From Deltaproteobacteria bacterium (lineage in GTDB: Bacteria > Desulfobacterota > Syntrophia > Syntrophales > Smithellaceae), in assembly GCA_012729055.1 (NCBI GenBank), contig JAAYDW010000053.1:1-64000 (forward strand): a DNA stretch of 64,000 bases. Direction: 5' to 3'. The notes under the pieces were generated by a model, which saw only the letters and a list, made by a program, of their open reading frames with translations, had not been told where the DNA came from and ran no database searches. The translations under genes and the position numbers were made by a program. Positions 7,876-19,216 of the stretch are shown here, one piece after another; the first letter of the stretch is position 1, and each line of letters starts with the position of its first letter.

Positions 7876-7904
7876 ACTATAGGGAAGCGCGTGTTTCCTG
7901 TCAA
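7876..7904 (-). promoter_or_regulatory. Strong promoter of the EamA gene, implying a leaderless message
   Basis: Minus-strand TTGACA (7899-7904), 17-bp spacer, TATAGT (7876-7881). The expected start site (about 7869) is immediately next to the ATG at 7866-7868, so the transcript would carry almost no 5' leader. Confidence 0.7.
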
Positions 7905-7926
7905 CAACGATCTTGCCGGATAACCG

Positions 7927-7955
7927 TTGTCAGCTTTGCGTTATTGTGCTAGTTA
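7927..7955 (+). promoter_or_regulatory. Promoter for mazG
   Basis: TTGTCA (7927-7932), 17-bp spacer, TAGTTA (7950-7955). Predicted start is near 7962, about 31 bases before the mazG ATG. It is divergent from the EamA promoter about 23 bp away. Confidence 0.55.
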
Positions 7956-7992
7956 CCTGCCTTCTTTGTAACGAAGGAGAAAGGCTTTCACA

Positions 7993-8793
7993 ATGGAAAA
8001 CATGGATGCCGCCCGGCAGGAATTGCAGGAGCTGATCACGCTGATCCAACGGCTGCGGGCGCCCGACGGCTGCCCCTGGGACCGCAGGCAAACCATGTCG
8101 GACATCGGCCGCTACCTTCTCGATGAATCCTACGAAGTCATCGACGCGCTTTCCGAAAACGATCCCCGGCACATCAAAGAGGAACTGGGCGATCTGCTGT
8201 TCCAGATTCTGTTTATCGCCGGCATCGCCGCCGAGACGGGGCTGTTTACGCTCGCGGACATCATGGCCGGCGTCCGGGAAAAAATGATCCGCCGCCATCC
8301 GCATGTCTTTGGCGACGTCAAGGTCCGCTCCGTCCAGGACGTGAAAGACAACTGGCAGGAAATCAAGAAAAAGGAACGGGGCGGCGCCTCCCCGGAAAAA
8401 AGCGTTCTGGACGGCATTCCCCGTTCTCTTCCCGCTTTGAAAAGAGCGCAAAAGATCACCGCGGCGGCCGGCAAAATCGGCTTTGACTGGAAAAACGCCG
8501 ACGAGGTCCTGTTCAAACTTGAGGAAGAACTGGCGGAACTCGCTCAGGCGCGCCAGAGAGCCGACGCGGAAAAGATCAGGGAAGAAATGGGCGATCTTTT
8601 TTTCACGCTGGTGAATCTCGGCCGCTTTCTCGGCGTGGACGCCGAGGAAGCAACATCGGCGGCAACCGAAAAATTCGGGCGGCGCTTCGCCTACGTCGCC
8701 GGTCGGCTGGCCGCGCACGGCCGCACACCCGAAGAAGCCGCGCAGCCGGAGATGGACGCCCTGTGGGACGAAGCCAAGGATAAGGGGATCTGA
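7993..8793 (+). CDS. mazG: Nucleoside triphosphate pyrophosphohydrolase MazG
   Basis: 266 residues containing two MazG all-alpha NTP-PPase domains. The N-terminal one (about 15-120) opens LRAPDGCPWDR and carries an EELGD metal-binding motif. The C-terminal one (about 140-250) carries EEELAEL and EEMGD. This matches full-length E. coli-type MazG, which hydrolyses (d)NTPs to NMP and pyrophosphate to clean the nucleotide pool. A GGAG-type ribosome site (AAGGAGAAAGG) precedes the ATG. A DUF2065 gene follows 7 bases later. Confidence 0.93.
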   Translation: MENMDAARQELQELITLIQRLRAPDGCPWDRRQTMSDIGRYLLDESYEVIDALSENDPRHIKEELGDLLFQILFIAGIAAETGLFTLADIMAGVREKMIRRHPHVFGDVKVRSVQDVKDNWQEIKKKERGGASPEKSVLDGIPRSLPALKRAQKITAAAGKIGFDWKNADEVLFKLEEELAELAQARQRADAEKIREEMGDLFFTLVNLGRFLGVDAEEATSAATEKFGRRFAYVAGRLAAHGRTPEEAAQPEMDALWDEAKDKGI

Positions 8794-8800
8794 AGCATCT

Positions 8801-8986
8801 ATGGACTATTTTCTCTGCGTACTGGGAATGGTTTTTATTATTGAAGGTCTTCCCTATTTCATTTTCCCGGAAAAACTGAAACTCTATCTGCTGAAAATAA
8901 TGGCGCTGCCGGATTCCACGCTCCGCGGCATCGGCGTTGCCGCCATTGTCCTGGGCCTGATTCTGCTCTATTTCGGGCGGCGCTGA
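8801..8986 (+). CDS. DUF2065 small membrane protein (YjeT-like)
   Basis: 61-residue protein with two hydrophobic helices separated by FPEKLKLYLLKIMALPDSTLR and ending ILLYFGRR, a typical YjeT/DUF2065 layout. Relatives lie near hflK/hflC or purA in proteobacteria; no function is established. It starts 7 bases after mazG and is presumably co-transcribed with it. Confidence 0.8.
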   Translation: MDYFLCVLGMVFIIEGLPYFIFPEKLKLYLLKIMALPDSTLRGIGVAAIVLGLILLYFGRR

Positions 8987-8995
8987 CGGTTTTGA

Positions 8996-9024
8996 TTGAC
9001 AGTCGCCTCTTATTCTGATTATTT
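8996..9024 (+). promoter_or_regulatory. Possible promoter for queA-tgt-yajC-secDF
   Basis: TTGACA (8996-9001) and a poor -10, TTATTT (9019-9024), separated by 17 bp in the gap between the DUF2065 gene and queA. The -35 is perfect but the -10 matches the consensus weakly. Confidence 0.4.
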
Positions 9025-9057
9025 GCCCCAAATTTTCACCCCTTGGTCATGGATGTC

Positions 9058-11209
<2,152 letters not shown>

Positions 11210-11252
11210 GGAAAACAACAAACCAAAGGAAAGAGCAAACTCAAAGGAGGAA

Positions 11253-11618
11253 ATGAAATTGATATCAACAGCATTCGCAATGGGAGGCGGCCAGGGAGCT
11301 CCGGCGCAGGGCGCGGGCGGTTTCGGAGACTGGAGTTTCATCATCATGATGGTGGTGATCTTCGCCATCTTCTACTTTTTAATGATCCGGCCGCAGCAGA
11401 AAAAGCAAAAAGAGCTGAAGGCCATGCTGGATAATCTCGCTTACGGCGACATGGTCATGACCACCGGCGGCATCCACGGCAAGGTCACGGGGCTGGCCGA
11501 CGCGGTCGTCACGCTGGAAATCGCCGACAAGGTCAGAATAAAAGTCGCCAGAAGCGCCGTCGGCGCCATTTTGCAGAAATCGGGAGCTCCCGCTCCGACT
11601 CCGACGACCAAGGCTTAA
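11253..11618 (+). CDS. yajC: Preprotein translocase subunit YajC
   Basis: 121 residues: a Gly/Ala-rich N terminus, one membrane helix (WSFIIMMVVIFAIFYFLMIRPQQKKQKE), then the conserved soluble part with GDMVMTTGGIHGKVTGL. YajC associates with SecD-SecF at the SecYEG translocon. The start is ambiguous. The ATG at 11253 lies only two bases after AAAGGAGG, while an in-frame TTG at 11259 has better spacing (8 bases). Confidence 0.93.
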   Translation: MKLISTAFAMGGGQGAPAQGAGGFGDWSFIIMMVVIFAIFYFLMIRPQQKKQKELKAMLDNLAYGDMVMTTGGIHGKVTGLADAVVTLEIADKVRIKVARSAVGAILQKSGAPAPTPTTKA

Positions 11619-11637
11619 GGCAAGAAAGGGGCAACTC

Positions 11638-13239
11638 ATGTTCAAATCTTTAAGGGTCAGGTTGGCCATTACGGCAGTCGTGTTTCTCGTGGCTCTGTAC
11701 TTCCTTCTGCCGACGCTCGTGACACAGATCCCCTCCCCCTGGAACAACTATTTTCCCAAGGATAAAATTCACCTGGGACTTGATTTGCAGGGCGGTATGC
11801 ACCTGATTTTGGAGGTGGACGCGGACAAGGCGCTGGAATCCATGATGGAAAGGACGGCCAACGATTTGAAGGAATCGCTGATGGACGGCAAGGTTCGTTT
11901 CCGGAACGTGGAAAAGGCAACAGGCGCCACGATTTCGATGGAATTGACCGACGCGGGCGGAAAGCCGGCGCTGGAAAAAATCCTCAACGAACAGTTTTCC
12001 GACCTGGAAATCGCCTCTTCCACGCCGCGCGACGGCGGGCAGATCGTCCACCTGAAAGTTAAAGATAAAAGAGCGGCCGAACTCAAAAAGCTGACCATCG
12101 AACACAGCGTCGAAACCATCCGCAACCGGGTGGACCAGTTCGGCGTCGCCGAACCGGAAATTGTTCCGGAAGGCGAAAACCGCATCATGGTTCAGCTCCC
12201 GGGCATCAAGGACCCGGAGCGGGCCAAAAACCTGATCGGAAAAACGGCGCTTCTGGAATTCAAACTGGTTGACGAGGATAACTCGCTCGACGAGGCGCTG
12301 CGCGGCAATGTTCCGGAAGGATCGGTCATCGCCTACGGCGCCCGGGAAGATAAAGCCGGCGGCCCGCGCGGACAGGCGCCCTACTTGCTGAAAAATAAAA
12401 CCCTGCTCACCGGCGCCTCGCTGGAAACGGCCAAGGTGCAGATTTCCGACCGCTTCGGCGAACCGCACGTTTCCATTAAATTCAATTCGCAGGGCGCGGC
12501 CGATTTCGACCGCATCACGAATGAAAACGTCCGCAAACGCCTGGCCATCGTGCTCGACGGCGTGGTCCACTCCGCGCCGGTCATCCAGGAAAGAATTTCC
12601 GGCGGCCAGGCGCAGATCACCGGAAACTTCACCATGGAGGAGGCCCGCGACCTGGCCATCGTGCTGCGCGCCGGCGCCCTGCCCGCTCCGGTGAATATTC
12701 TGGAAGAAAGGACCGTCGGTCCGTCGCTCGGCTCCGACTCGATCCGCCAGGGCGTCATGGCCACGCTGATCGGCTTTGTCCTGGTCGTCATCTTCATGTT
12801 CATCTACTACCGTCTTTCGGGACTGGTGGCGGATTCCGTTCTTATTATCAACGTGATTGTCCTCCTGGGCATTCTCGCCGGATTTAAGGCGACGCTGACG
12901 CTGCCCGGCATCGCCGGCATCGTTCTGGTAATCGGTATGGCGGTGGATGCCAACGTGCTCATCTTTGAACGCATCCGCGAGGAAATGAGGCTCGGGAAAC
13001 CGCCCCGCGCGGCCATCGACGCGGGATATTCCAAGGCCTTTTTAACCATTCTGGATTCCAATGTCACCACGCTGATCGCCGCTCTGTTCCTGTTCGCCTT
13101 CGGCACCGGCCCGGTGAAAGGATTCGCCGTGACATTGAGCATCGGCATTGTCGTCAGCATGTTCACGGCCATCTTTGTCACGCGCATTATCTTTGACTAC
13201 TTTGTCTGGAACCGGAACGTCCAGAAGATCAGCATCTAG
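11638..13239 (+). CDS. secD: Protein translocase subunit SecD
   Basis: 533 residues. One N-terminal membrane helix, the DLQGGMHLILEVD motif, a large periplasmic P1 domain (about 45-350), and five C-terminal helices with the RND-like segment GMAVDANVLIFERIREE. SecDF uses the proton gradient to pull translocated proteins out on the periplasmic side. Length is normal for an unfused SecD. Follows yajC by 19 bases and precedes secF by 27. Confidence 0.97.
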   Translation: MFKSLRVRLAITAVVFLVALYFLLPTLVTQIPSPWNNYFPKDKIHLGLDLQGGMHLILEVDADKALESMMERTANDLKESLMDGKVRFRNVEKATGATISMELTDAGGKPALEKILNEQFSDLEIASSTPRDGGQIVHLKVKDKRAAELKKLTIEHSVETIRNRVDQFGVAEPEIVPEGENRIMVQLPGIKDPERAKNLIGKTALLEFKLVDEDNSLDEALRGNVPEGSVIAYGAREDKAGGPRGQAPYLLKNKTLLTGASLETAKVQISDRFGEPHVSIKFNSQGAADFDRITNENVRKRLAIVLDGVVHSAPVIQERISGGQAQITGNFTMEEARDLAIVLRAGALPAPVNILEERTVGPSLGSDSIRQGVMATLIGFVLVVIFMFIYYRLSGLVADSVLIINVIVLLGILAGFKATLTLPGIAGIVLVIGMAVDANVLIFERIREEMRLGKPPRAAIDAGYSKAFLTILDSNVTTLIAALFLFAFGTGPVKGFAVTLSIGIVVSMFTAIFVTRIIFDYFVWNRNVQKISI

Positions 13240-13266
13240 GAAGAGGATATTATAGAGGAGAAGAGA

Positions 13267-14172
13267 ATGGAATTCATCAAACCGGGAACGCATTTTAATT
13301 TTGTAGGAAAAATGAAAATCGCCGCCGTCATATCGGCGGCGCTGATTGTTGTCAGCATTTTGTCCGTCGTCCTGCACGGCGGTTTAAATTTCGGCATCGA
13401 TTTCGCGGGCGGCACCGTAATTCAGATCAAGTTTTCCAAAGCCACGCCGATTGAAGGCATCCGCAAAGCGTTTGCCGGCATCAACGTCGCCGACGCCGTT
13501 ATTCAGGAAATCGGCGGAAATGAAGTCATCGTCCGCACCAACCAGTCCATGACCAAAGAATTCCAGGCGAAGGTGGAAGAGGCCCTGTCCGGCCAGTTCG
13601 GCGCCGGCCAGTTCGAAATCCGCCGGGTTGAGTTTGTCGGCCCCAAAGTCGGCAAGGATTTGACGAACAAGGCGATCCTGGCCATCATTTTTTCCTGGAT
13701 CGGCATGCTCGTTTATATTGCCTGGCGTTTTGAATTCCGCTTCGGCGTGGGCGCCATCATCGCCCTGATTCACGACACCATCATCACCATCGGAGCGCTT
13801 TCTTTGTTGAACAAGGAATTCACGCTGACCATCGTCGCCGCCCTGCTGACGATCATCGGATATTCGATCAACGACACGATCGTCGTCTTCGACCGCATCC
13901 GGGAAAACCGCAAAAAGGACCTCAAGCGGAGTATGGGAGACATTATCAATTCGAGCGTCAACGAAACGCTGAGCCGCACGATTCTGACGTCCTTCACCGT
14001 GTTTCTCGTCCTGCTCTCCCTGTTTTTCCTGGGCGGCCCGGTGATCCACGATTTCGCTTTCGCGCTGCTCGTCGGCATAGTCATCGGCACCTATTCATCG
14101 ATTTTCATCGCGAGCCCCACTGTGCTCGCGTTTAAAAGCTTTCGCATTTCAAAAGGGAAGAGGAAGAAATAA
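13267..14172 (+). CDS. secF: Protein translocase subunit SecF
   Basis: 301 residues with an N-terminal helix, the signature NFGIDFAGGTVIQIKF, a small periplasmic domain and a five-helix membrane domain containing GYSINDTIVVFDRIRENR. It forms the SecDF complex with the preceding gene product. A GAGGAGAAGAG ribosome site precedes the ATG. The DUF456 gene begins 1 base after its stop. Confidence 0.97.
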   Translation: MEFIKPGTHFNFVGKMKIAAVISAALIVVSILSVVLHGGLNFGIDFAGGTVIQIKFSKATPIEGIRKAFAGINVADAVIQEIGGNEVIVRTNQSMTKEFQAKVEEALSGQFGAGQFEIRRVEFVGPKVGKDLTNKAILAIIFSWIGMLVYIAWRFEFRFGVGAIIALIHDTIITIGALSLLNKEFTLTIVAALLTIIGYSINDTIVVFDRIRENRKKDLKRSMGDIINSSVNETLSRTILTSFTVFLVLLSLFFLGGPVIHDFAFALLVGIVIGTYSSIFIASPTVLAFKSFRISKGKRKK

Positions 14173-14173
14173 A

Positions 14174-14686
14174 TTGTCGTCCTTGGCGTCGGCGGGATTT
14201 GTTGTTTTCATCCTGATTCTGTTTGCCGGTATTTACCTGGGCTTGTTCGGATTGCCCGGCGCGGTCGTCATTTTTCTCGACGTCTTTATCTACGCTCTCG
14301 TCACCGGCTTTGGGCAGGTCGGCTGGAAGGTGATTTTGTTTCTGCTTCTTGCCGCCGTTGTCGCCGAGGCCATCGATGTCTGGGCGGATTCATCTCATCT
14401 TGCGCCGACGCCCGCAACCGGCGCTTCCCTGGCAAGCGTCGCCGCGGGCGCGGTGACGGGCGTGGTCGTCCTGGCGCCCCTGTTCTGGGGTCCGGGAATT
14501 TGGATCGGCTTTTTTCTGGGCGGACTCGCGGGTTTGCTACTTGCGGAACGGCTCCGGCAATCCAGGCTCTCTCCCCCCCATCCGTCGCCCGTCCGGGTGT
14601 TTCTGGCCCTGACCGGTCTTCGCGCCGGAAAAGGTTTCCTGTCGCTTGTCATGATCTTTGTCTCGCTGTCCAACATCTATTCCTAG
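14174..14686 (+). CDS. DUF456 family membrane protein
   Basis: 170 residues with about five hydrophobic segments rich in Gly, the DUF456 layout (GIYLGLFGLPGAVVIFLDVFIYAL near the start; TPATGASLASVAAGAVTGVV in the middle). It appears to start at TTG 14174, one base after the secF stop, with AGGAAG in the secF end as ribosome site, so it is probably coupled to secF. Function unknown. Confidence 0.75.
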   Translation: MSSLASAGFVVFILILFAGIYLGLFGLPGAVVIFLDVFIYALVTGFGQVGWKVILFLLLAAVVAEAIDVWADSSHLAPTPATGASLASVAAGAVTGVVVLAPLFWGPGIWIGFFLGGLAGLLLAERLRQSRLSPPHPSPVRVFLALTGLRAGKGFLSLVMIFVSLSNIYS

Positions 14687-14692
14687 GAGCGT

Positions 14693-14701
14693 CCCCCCCC
14701 C
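14693..14701 (+). repeat. Run of nine C residues ahead of lepB
   Basis: A C9 homopolymer lies between the putative Shine-Dalgarno AGGAG (14685-14689) and the lepB ATG (14702). The resulting spacing of 12 bases is longer than ideal, and slippage in the tract would change it. Confidence 0.8.
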
Positions 14702-15382
14702 ATGAAAGAAATCAAGCCCAAAGACGACGCCGCGGATAAATCGTCCGGAAAAACCGGCGAAGCCCCCCCGTCCAAAATCCAGGAAGTGATTGAAATCGTC
14801 ATCGTCGCCATTCTGATCGCCGTCCTGGTCCGCACCTTTGTCGTTCAGGCCTACAAGATCCCCTCCCGGTCCATGGTTCCGACGCTCCTGGTCGGCGACC
14901 ACCTGCTCGTCAACAAATTTATTTACGGGATCAAGGTCCCTCTCCTGCGCAAGGTTCTGATTCCGGTCACCGACCCCCAGAGAGGCGATATTATCGTTTT
15001 CATTTATCCCAATGACCGCACCAAAGACTATGTTAAAAGAGTCATCGGCATGGGGGGAGACAAAATTGAAATAAAAAACAAAAGCATCTTCATCAACGAC
15101 CGGCCCTACCGGGACGCTTACGGCGTCTATTCCGACCGGGTCGTCATTCCGGCCTTTGTCCAGCCGCGCGACAACTTCGGCCCCGTCGTGGTTCCCAAAG
15201 GGCATCTCTTCGTCATGGGCGACAACCGGGACGAAAGCGCCGACAGCCGTTTCTGGGGCTTCGTGGATCTGAAAGACGTGGAAGGAAAAGCCTGGCTTCT
15301 TTACTGGTCCTGGAACAGCGACGAGCAGGAATCTCCTTTGAAGAAGGTCCGCTGGGACCGCATGGGCGCCCTGCTGCACTAA
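14702..15382 (+). CDS. lepB: Signal peptidase I
   Basis: 226 residues. A charged N-terminal tail, one membrane helix (VIEIVIVAILIAVLVRTFVV), then the S26 catalytic domain: box B with the nucleophile Ser in PSRSMVPTL, box D with the general-base Lys in YVKRVIGMGGD, and box E GDNRDESADSRFWG. It removes signal peptides from exported preproteins, fitting its place downstream of secDF. Only one predicted N-terminal membrane segment is present, against two in E. coli LepB. Confidence 0.95.
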   Translation: MKEIKPKDDAADKSSGKTGEAPPSKIQEVIEIVIVAILIAVLVRTFVVQAYKIPSRSMVPTLLVGDHLLVNKFIYGIKVPLLRKVLIPVTDPQRGDIIVFIYPNDRTKDYVKRVIGMGGDKIEIKNKSIFINDRPYRDAYGVYSDRVVIPAFVQPRDNFGPVVVPKGHLFVMGDNRDESADSRFWGFVDLKDVEGKAWLLYWSWNSDEQESPLKKVRWDRMGALLH

Positions 15383-15412
15383 AAATATGCCCGTCCCGGC
15401 CCCAATAATAGC

Positions 15413-15441
15413 TTGACAGGAGACGTCCCAAAGAGGTAGAG
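15413..15441 (+). promoter_or_regulatory. Possible pyr operon promoter
   Basis: TTGACA (15413-15418) followed at 17-18 bp by GTAGAG/TAGAGG (15436-15442). The -10 is weak. The position, just upstream of the PyrR-loop leader and after lepB, is what a pyr operon promoter would require. Confidence 0.4.
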
Positions 15442-15453
15442 GATTTTTCAAAT

Positions 15454-15490
15454 AACCTTTTAATTTGATCCGGTGAGATTGAAAAAGGAC
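15454..15490 (+). promoter_or_regulatory. PyrR-binding loop in the pyr leader
   Basis: The leader RNA can form a lower stem CCTTTT (15456-15461) with AAAAGG (15483-15488), a purine-rich internal loop, and an upper stem TTTGAT/ATTGAA capped by CCGGTGAG. This follows the PyrR recognition pattern, with UCC and GAG in the terminal loop and lower CCUUU/AAGG pairs. UMP-loaded PyrR would stabilise this anti-antiterminator and favour the terminator at 15527-15558. It precedes pyrR itself, giving autoregulated pyrimidine control. Confidence 0.75.
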
Positions 15491-15526
15491 GAATACCATG
15501 AACAAACTACTTATACCGTCGAGTTG

Positions 15527-16184
<658 letters not shown>

Positions 16185-16208
16185 TCTAAAAACGCACAAG
16201 GCAAATTT

Positions 16209-17141
16209 ATGATGAAACTTGGAAAAAAAGATATTCTCGGCATCCGGGACATGACGCCCGACGAGATCCGCCTGATTCTGGACACGGCGGAGTCTTTTCT
16301 GGAAATTTCGACGCGCGACATTAAAAAAGTGCCGACCCTGCGCGGCAAGAGCGTGATCAACCTGTTTTACGAGGCCAGCACGCGCACGCGGACATCCTTT
16401 GAAATCGCGGGAAAAAGACTCAGCGCCGACACCATCAACATTTCCGCCTCGTCCAGCTCCGTCGTCAAGGGCGAAACGCTGATCGACACGGCCCGCAACC
16501 TGGAGGCGATGAATCCGGACATCATCGTCCTTCGGCACAGCGCCGCCGGCGCGCCGCACCTCCTGGCATCGCTCGTGCGGCAATCCATCATCAACGCCGG
16601 CGACGGAGCAAACGAACACCCCTCCCAGGCGCTTCTGGACATGATGACGATCCGGGAAAAGAAGGGTCGGATCGACGGCCTCAAGGTCGCCATCATCGGA
16701 GATATCCTGCACAGCCGCGTCGCCCGTTCCAACATCCACGGTCTGACCAAGATGGGCGCCCGCGTGGCGGTGGCGGGCCCCGCCACCATGATGCCGCGGG
16801 ACATTGAACGCCTGGGGGTCGAAGCGCACCTGAAAATCGACGACGCCATCGTGGACGCCGACGTGGTCATGATGCTGCGCATTCAGCTGGAGCGGCAAAA
16901 GCAGAACATCTTCCCGTCGCTGCGCGAATACGCCCAGCGCTTCTGCCTGAATCGCCGCAATCTGCAACTGGCCAGGCCGGACGCCATTGTGATGCACCCG
17001 GGGCCGATGAACCGCGGCGTGGAAATTTCGCCCGACATCGCCGATGATCCGGGTTGCTCGGTGATTCTTGACCAGGTCAACAACGGCGTCGCCGTCCGCA
17101 TGGCGCTGTTTTACCTGCTTTCCGGAGGAAACGACGAATGA
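16209..17141 (+). CDS. pyrB: Aspartate carbamoyltransferase catalytic subunit
   Basis: 310 residues. It condenses carbamoyl phosphate and aspartate in the first committed step of pyrimidine synthesis. Carbamoyl-phosphate motif [18 protein letters not shown] and [12 protein letters not shown] are all present. A second ATG overlaps the first (16209 and 16212). The 4-base ATGA overlap with pyrC implies coupled translation. No regulatory pyrI is seen, consistent with the ATCase-dihydroorotase pairing used by many bacteria. Confidence 0.97.
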   Translation: MMKLGKKDILGIRDMTPDEIRLILDTAESFLEISTRDIKKVPTLRGKSVINLFYEASTRTRTSFEIAGKRLSADTINISASSSSVVKGETLIDTARNLEAMNPDIIVLRHSAAGAPHLLASLVRQSIINAGDGANEHPSQALLDMMTIREKKGRIDGLKVAIIGDILHSRVARSNIHGLTKMGARVAVAGPATMMPRDIERLGVEAHLKIDDAIVDADVVMMLRIQLERQKQNIFPSLREYAQRFCLNRRNLQLARPDAIVMHPGPMNRGVEISPDIADDPGCSVILDQVNNGVAVRMALFYLLSGGNDE

Positions 17142-18427
17142 AACTGATCTTGAAAAACGCGCGGGTCATCGATCCGTCTTGCCGGCTCGACGCGCGGATG
17201 GACCTTGTGATTGAAGAAGGAAAAATCAGCGGCGGCAAGTCCGGCCTGAAACCCAAACCGGGCGTCGAAACGATGGACCTGGCCGGTTTGATCGTGATGC
17301 CGGGGCTCATCGACATGCACACACATTTGCGCGAACCGGGATTCGAGTACAAGGAAACGATCGCCACCGGTTCGGCGGCGGCGGTGGCGGGCGGCTTCAC
17401 CTCCATCGCCTGCATGCCCAACACCAAGCCGGTGAACGACAACCGCTCGATCACGGAATTCATCCGCCGGAAAGCCGCCGAGGCAAATCTTGCCAACGTC
17501 TATCCCATCGGCGCCGTCAGCCTGGGCTCGGAAGGCAGGCAGATGACGGAATTCTGGGATCTGAAGGAAGCGGGCGTCGTCGCCCTGTCCGACGACGGCA
17601 ACCCCGTCATGGACGCGGCCCTGATGCGGCGCGCGATGGAATACGCGCATTCCCTGGACCTGCCGGTGATTCAGCACTGCGAAGACAAGAACCTGTCGGC
17701 CGGCGGTCTGATGAACGAAGGCTACTACGCCACCCTTCTGGGGCTGCCGGGCATTCCGGCCATCGCGGAAGAGGTCATGGCGGGCCGCGACATCCTGCTC
17801 GCCGAATACACGCGCACCCGGATTCACATCGCGCACGTGAGCACGGCGGGAACCGTCCGCCTGATCCGGGAAGCGAAGAAACGCGGCATCGCCGTCACGG
17901 CGGAAACGGCGCCGCACTATTTCACCCTCACCGACGAATCGCTGCAGGGCTACGGCACCAACTACAAGGTCAGTCCGCCGCTGCGCAATGAGGCCGACCG
18001 GGCGGCGATCCGGGAAGGTCTGGCGGACGGCACGCTCGACGCCATCGCCTGCGACCACGCGCCGCACGGCCGCACCGACAAGGAAGTGGAATTCGAATAC
18101 GCAGCCAACGGCATCAGCGGCCTGGAAACGTCGCTGGGGTTGAGCATGGCCCTGGTGCGCGAAGGCGTTCTGACCCTAAGCGGGCTCGCGGCGGCTCTGA
18201 GCTGGAATCCCGCGCGGATTCTGAAAATTCCCAAGGGAACGCTCGCGCCGGGCGCGGACGCGGACATCACCGTCATCGATCCGGACCTGCCGTGGACCGT
18301 GGATGTCCGCTCCTTTGCGTCGCGCGGAAAGAACTCTCCCTTTTCCGGATATGCCCTGAAGGGACGAGCCGTGCTGACGATCGTCGGCGGCGACATTAAA
18401 TACGACGGACGGGCAAAACGGTCATGA
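17138..18427 (+). CDS. pyrC: Dihydroorotase
   Basis: 429-residue amidohydrolase that cyclises carbamoyl-aspartate to dihydroorotate. Metal ligands appear in [16 protein letters not shown]; further ligands are the His in VIQHCED and in HIAHVST, and the catalytic Asp in [12 protein letters not shown]. This is the long (class I, PyrC-type) form that often associates with PyrB. It overlaps pyrB and recO by four bases each. Confidence 0.96.
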   Translation: MKLILKNARVIDPSCRLDARMDLVIEEGKISGGKSGLKPKPGVETMDLAGLIVMPGLIDMHTHLREPGFEYKETIATGSAAAVAGGFTSIACMPNTKPVNDNRSITEFIRRKAAEANLANVYPIGAVSLGSEGRQMTEFWDLKEAGVVALSDDGNPVMDAALMRRAMEYAHSLDLPVIQHCEDKNLSAGGLMNEGYYATLLGLPGIPAIAEEVMAGRDILLAEYTRTRIHIAHVSTAGTVRLIREAKKRGIAVTAETAPHYFTLTDESLQGYGTNYKVSPPLRNEADRAAIREGLADGTLDAIACDHAPHGRTDKEVEFEYAANGISGLETSLGLSMALVREGVLTLSGLAAALSWNPARILKIPKGTLAPGADADITVIDPDLPWTVDVRSFASRGKNSPFSGYALKGRAVLTIVGGDIKYDGRAKRS

Positions 18428-19197
18428 ACGTCCGGAAAAGCCATCGGGCCGCCGGCTTCGTCCTGAAAAGCCTGGCCTACGGGGAATCGGATCTCATTAT
18501 CACCTTCTACAGCCGCGAGTTCGGCAAAATGAGCGGCATCGCCAAGGGCGCCAAGAGAAGCAAAAAACGCTTTGCCAACGTCTTCGAACCTTTTTCGCAG
18601 ATTTCGATGATTTTCTCACGGAAGAGCCGCGACACGCTCGCCCTCGTCGAATCCTGCGAAATCATCGACCATTACGCGGACATCCGTGCGGACCTGGAAA
18701 AAACCCTCGCCGCTTCCTACTTCATCGAGCTTACCGACGCCTTCAGTCCGGAAGGGAAGGCCAACGAACGTCTTTTTGCCCTGCTCGCGGATTTTCTGGA
18801 CTGGCTTGTCCGGGAAAAGGTCTCGGATACGGCGATTCGCTTTTTCGAAATGCGTCTTTTGCAAATCTCGGGGTTCGAGCCCGCGCTGGGGGCCTGCGTG
18901 CGCTGCCGGAAGCCCGTCGCCAACGGCGAAGTTTACTACTTTTATCCGAAAGAAGGCGGCATCACCTGCGCCGCCTGCGCCCGGCCGGAGAGATACGACC
19001 AGGCCGTCTCCGCGGGCGCCGTCCGCACGCTGCTGCTGGGCAGGGATATGGACATGGAAAAGATGAAACGGGTCTCTATGCCGGAGAGCCTCGCCGCTGA
19101 ATCCCGCTGCATCCTCTGCGGCTTCATCACCTACGTTCTGGGCAAAGAGGTTAAATCCCTCAAAGTTCTGGAACAGGTCCGCCGGTATTGCCCCTGA
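18424..19197 (+). CDS. recO: DNA repair protein RecO
   Basis: 257 residues. An N-terminal OB fold (about 1-80, with SLAYGESDLIITFYSREFGKMSGIAKGAKRSKKRF) and a helical C-terminal domain holding a four-Cys zinc site (CVRC near 158 and CAAC near 182). RecO loads RecA onto SSB-coated single-stranded DNA with RecR. Its start overlaps the pyrC stop by four bases (ATGA), so it is expressed with the pyr genes. Confidence 0.93.
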   Translation: MNVRKSHRAAGFVLKSLAYGESDLIITFYSREFGKMSGIAKGAKRSKKRFANVFEPFSQISMIFSRKSRDTLALVESCEIIDHYADIRADLEKTLAASYFIELTDAFSPEGKANERLFALLADFLDWLVREKVSDTAIRFFEMRLLQISGFEPALGACVRCRKPVANGEVYYFYPKEGGITCAACARPERYDQAVSAGAVRTLLLGRDMDMEKMKRVSMPESLAAESRCILCGFITYVLGKEVKSLKVLEQVRRYCP

Positions 19198-19216
19198 AAA
19201 AAAAAGGAAGAAACCG

